NCBI RefSeq assembly: GCF_018678075.1
Contig: NZ_JAHHIR010000050.1
Coordinates: 1 to 64,000, forward strand
Origin: Epibacterium ulvae
GTDB lineage: Bacteria > Pseudomonadota > Alphaproteobacteria > Rhodobacterales > Rhodobacteraceae
Direction of reading: 5' to 3'
DNA: 64,000 bases
Shown: one piece after another, positions 62,771 to 64,000 of the stretch
Layout: each line of letters opens with the position of its first letter
Position numbering within the stretch: the stretch's first letter is position 1
Translations under genes and position numbers: made by a program
Notes under the pieces: generated by a model
Database searches by the model: none
Seen by the model: only the letters and a program-made list of their open reading frames with translations
Told to the model about the DNA's origin: nothing

Positions 62771-63549
62771 AGCGAGAAGAACATCCCAGTGAGAACGAAA
62801 TTGGCGGCGAGGATGAGGACGGCGGCTGCCTCGACCGAGGATTTTGTGGCGCGTCCCACGCCCTGGGCGCCGCGGCCCGATTGCATGCCGTAATAACAGC
62901 CCATGAGCGCCGCGATCACGCCAAAGGCCGCGCCTTTTGTGAGCGACGACACGATGTCCAGCCACTCTAGGAAATCGACAGTGTTTTTGAGATAGGCAGC
63001 GGGGTTGAAGCCGAGGTTCTGGGTTGCCACGATATAGCCGCCCATGATGCCGATGATGTCACCAACGCCCACCAGCAGCGGCACAGTCAAGAGCGCCGCC
63101 AGCACGCGGGGCGCGACCAGGTATTTCATCGGATGGGTGGAGAGGGTCACCAGCGCGTCGATCTGCTCGGTCACCTTCATCGTGGCGATTTCGGCTGCAA
63201 TCGAAGACGTCACCCGCGCGGCGATCATCAGGCCAGCAAGTACGGGGCCAAGTTCGCGCACCATGCCGATTGCCACGATTTGGGGCACCACGGCTTCGGC
63301 ATTAAAACGCGCGCCGCCGGAATAGATCTGCAGGGCCAGCGCACCGCCGGTGAACACAGCCGTCAGTCCAACAACCGGCAGTGACAGCCAGCCGACTTGT
63401 AACAAGGCCAGCAGAAACTCACGTGGGTAAAACGGTGGGCGCATCATGTGGCCGAAGCTGGAGGCGGCAAAGATCGAGATCCGCCCGGTCGAGGCCAGCG
63501 TCTGCAACACCGCGCGACCCAGGCGCGCCAGAAGGACAACAGGGGACAT
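62767..63549 (-). CDS. mlaE: MlaE-family lipid ABC transporter permease
   Basis: A 260-residue membrane permease with about five helices. Family marks are VVGLTAVFTGGALALQIYSG, AIGMVRELGPVLAGLMIAAR, EIATMKVTEQIDAL and FNPAAYLKNTVDFLEWLD. It pairs with MlaF. No mlaD or mlaC gene follows; the next DNA on that side is IS debris. Confidence 0.9.
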   Translation of the reverse strand: MSPVVLLARLGRAVLQTLASTGRISIFAASSFGHMMRPPFYPREFLLALLQVGWLSLPVVGLTAVFTGGALALQIYSGGARFNAEAVVPQIVAIGMVRELGPVLAGLMIAARVTSSIAAEIATMKVTEQIDALVTLSTHPMKYLVAPRVLAALLTVPLLVGVGDIIGIMGGYIVATQNLGFNPAAYLKNTVDFLEWLDIVSSLTKGAAFGVIAALMGCYYGMQSGRGAQGVGRATKSSVEAAAVLILAANFVLTGMFFSL

Positions 63550-63557
63550 GGAACGGA

Positions 63558-64000
63558 TCAGCCTTTGTAGGTACGGGCGTAACGGTGGCCGAGCGAGGTC
63601 AGGATCTCATACCCGATAGTGCCAGCCGCATTGGCGACAACATCCACGGTCTGTGCCTCGTTGATCAGCGACAGGCTGGCGGGGACTTCGGCAATATCCG
63701 TCACATCCACGGTGATCAGATCCATTGAGACGCGGCCGACAACGGGGCAGGGCGTGGCCTCGGCATAGACCTGAATGCCACCGATGCCCATCGCGCGGAT
63801 CAGACCATCGGCATAGCCGGCCGCGACCGTGGCAATACGGCTGGGGCGTTGGGCGGTCCAGGTGTTGCCATAACCCACCGTTTCACCCGGGGAGAGATCG
63901 CGCATCTGGATAACGGGCAGGTCAAGATGCACAACCGGCATCGCCTGCGTAAAGGGCAGACCGCCATAAAGGCCAATGCCCGGACGGCAGAGATCAAAGT
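63558..64000 (-). CDS. alr: alanine racemase (partial, 3' end in window)
   Basis: About 147 C-terminal residues; the frame continues beyond the window end. The PLP-enzyme interconverts L- and D-alanine for peptidoglycan. Seen are [14 protein letters not shown] at the window edge, GYGNTW, the catalytic Tyr region [13 protein letters not shown], then [15 protein letters not shown], and the C-terminal [15 protein letters not shown]. The stop lies eight bases before mlaE, so alr-mlaE-mlaF form one operon. Confidence 0.92.
   Translation of the reverse strand, partial: FDLCRPGIGLYGGLPFTQAMPVVHLDLPVIQMRDLSPGETVGYGNTWTAQRPSRIATVAAGYADGLIRAMGIGGIQVYAEATPCPVVGRVSMDLITVDVTDIAEVPASLSLINEAQTVDVVANAAGTIGYEILTSLGHRYARTYKG

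Overview
The window looks like chromosomal DNA of a marine alphaproteobacterium of the Roseobacter group (Rhodobacteraceae). The evidence is a SAM-II riboswitch in front of metZ, an alphaproteobacterial SOS box (GTTC-N7-GTTC), the neighbouring pairs hflK-hflC and lysC-ptsP, and many TRAP, TTT and Liv-type uptake systems with their own regulators. No genus can be assigned from the sequence alone, and no rRNA, tRNA or CRISPR array was seen.

Layout. 0-1.3 kb: an IS3-family element (IS407-like) whose second ORF is broken by a stop codon. 1.9-5.4 kb: glutathione reductase, then hflKC. 5.4-9.1 kb: an inserted patch with an intact IS110 element, a truncated second IS, a truncated tautomerase gene, an SDR oxidoreductase and its divergent LysR regulator. 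9.1-34 kb: mostly housekeeping genes (HtrA/Deg protease, Crp/Fnr regulator, ferredoxin, purD, xseA, ftsY, yciB, metZ, folE2, trkH, lysC, ptsP) mixed with small envelope or hypothetical proteins. One stretch here (12.0-12.5 kb) looks like the scar of a lost SOS mutagenesis cassette. 34-35 kb: a glycerophosphodiester phosphodiesterase after a roughly 0.5 kb intergenic region with DnaA-box-like sites.

35-54.4 kb is accessory and catabolic: (i) a LysR-controlled cluster of OHCU-decarboxylase-like and divergent hydroxyisourate-hydrolase-like proteins plus a TctBAC tripartite transporter; (ii) a four-gene signalling cassette with two stand-alone receiver proteins, a PhnD-like periplasmic binding protein and a membrane histidine kinase; (iii) a TRAP transporter with a DadA-like FAD oxidoreductase and divergent LysR regulator; (iv) an arsenate operon encoding an ArsR-ArsC fusion, a dedicated GAPDH and the ArsJ exporter, under a palindrome that overlaps the start codon. 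53.6-59.3 kb: a complete Liv-type ABC importer with an IclR regulator.

59.5-61.8 kb is an insertion-sequence graveyard: prophage-like fragments, two IS110 fragments in opposite orientation, a left end of the same IS type that opens the window, and a frameshifted IS3 orfB. 62-64 kb: mlaF, mlaE and the 3' part of alr, all on the minus strand.

The best candidates for something undescribed are the binding-protein/kinase/double-receiver cassette (40.2-44.1 kb), the divergent HIUH/OHCU pair with its transporter (35.2-39.1 kb), and the SOS-box-driven remnant of DnaE2 (12.0-12.5 kb).
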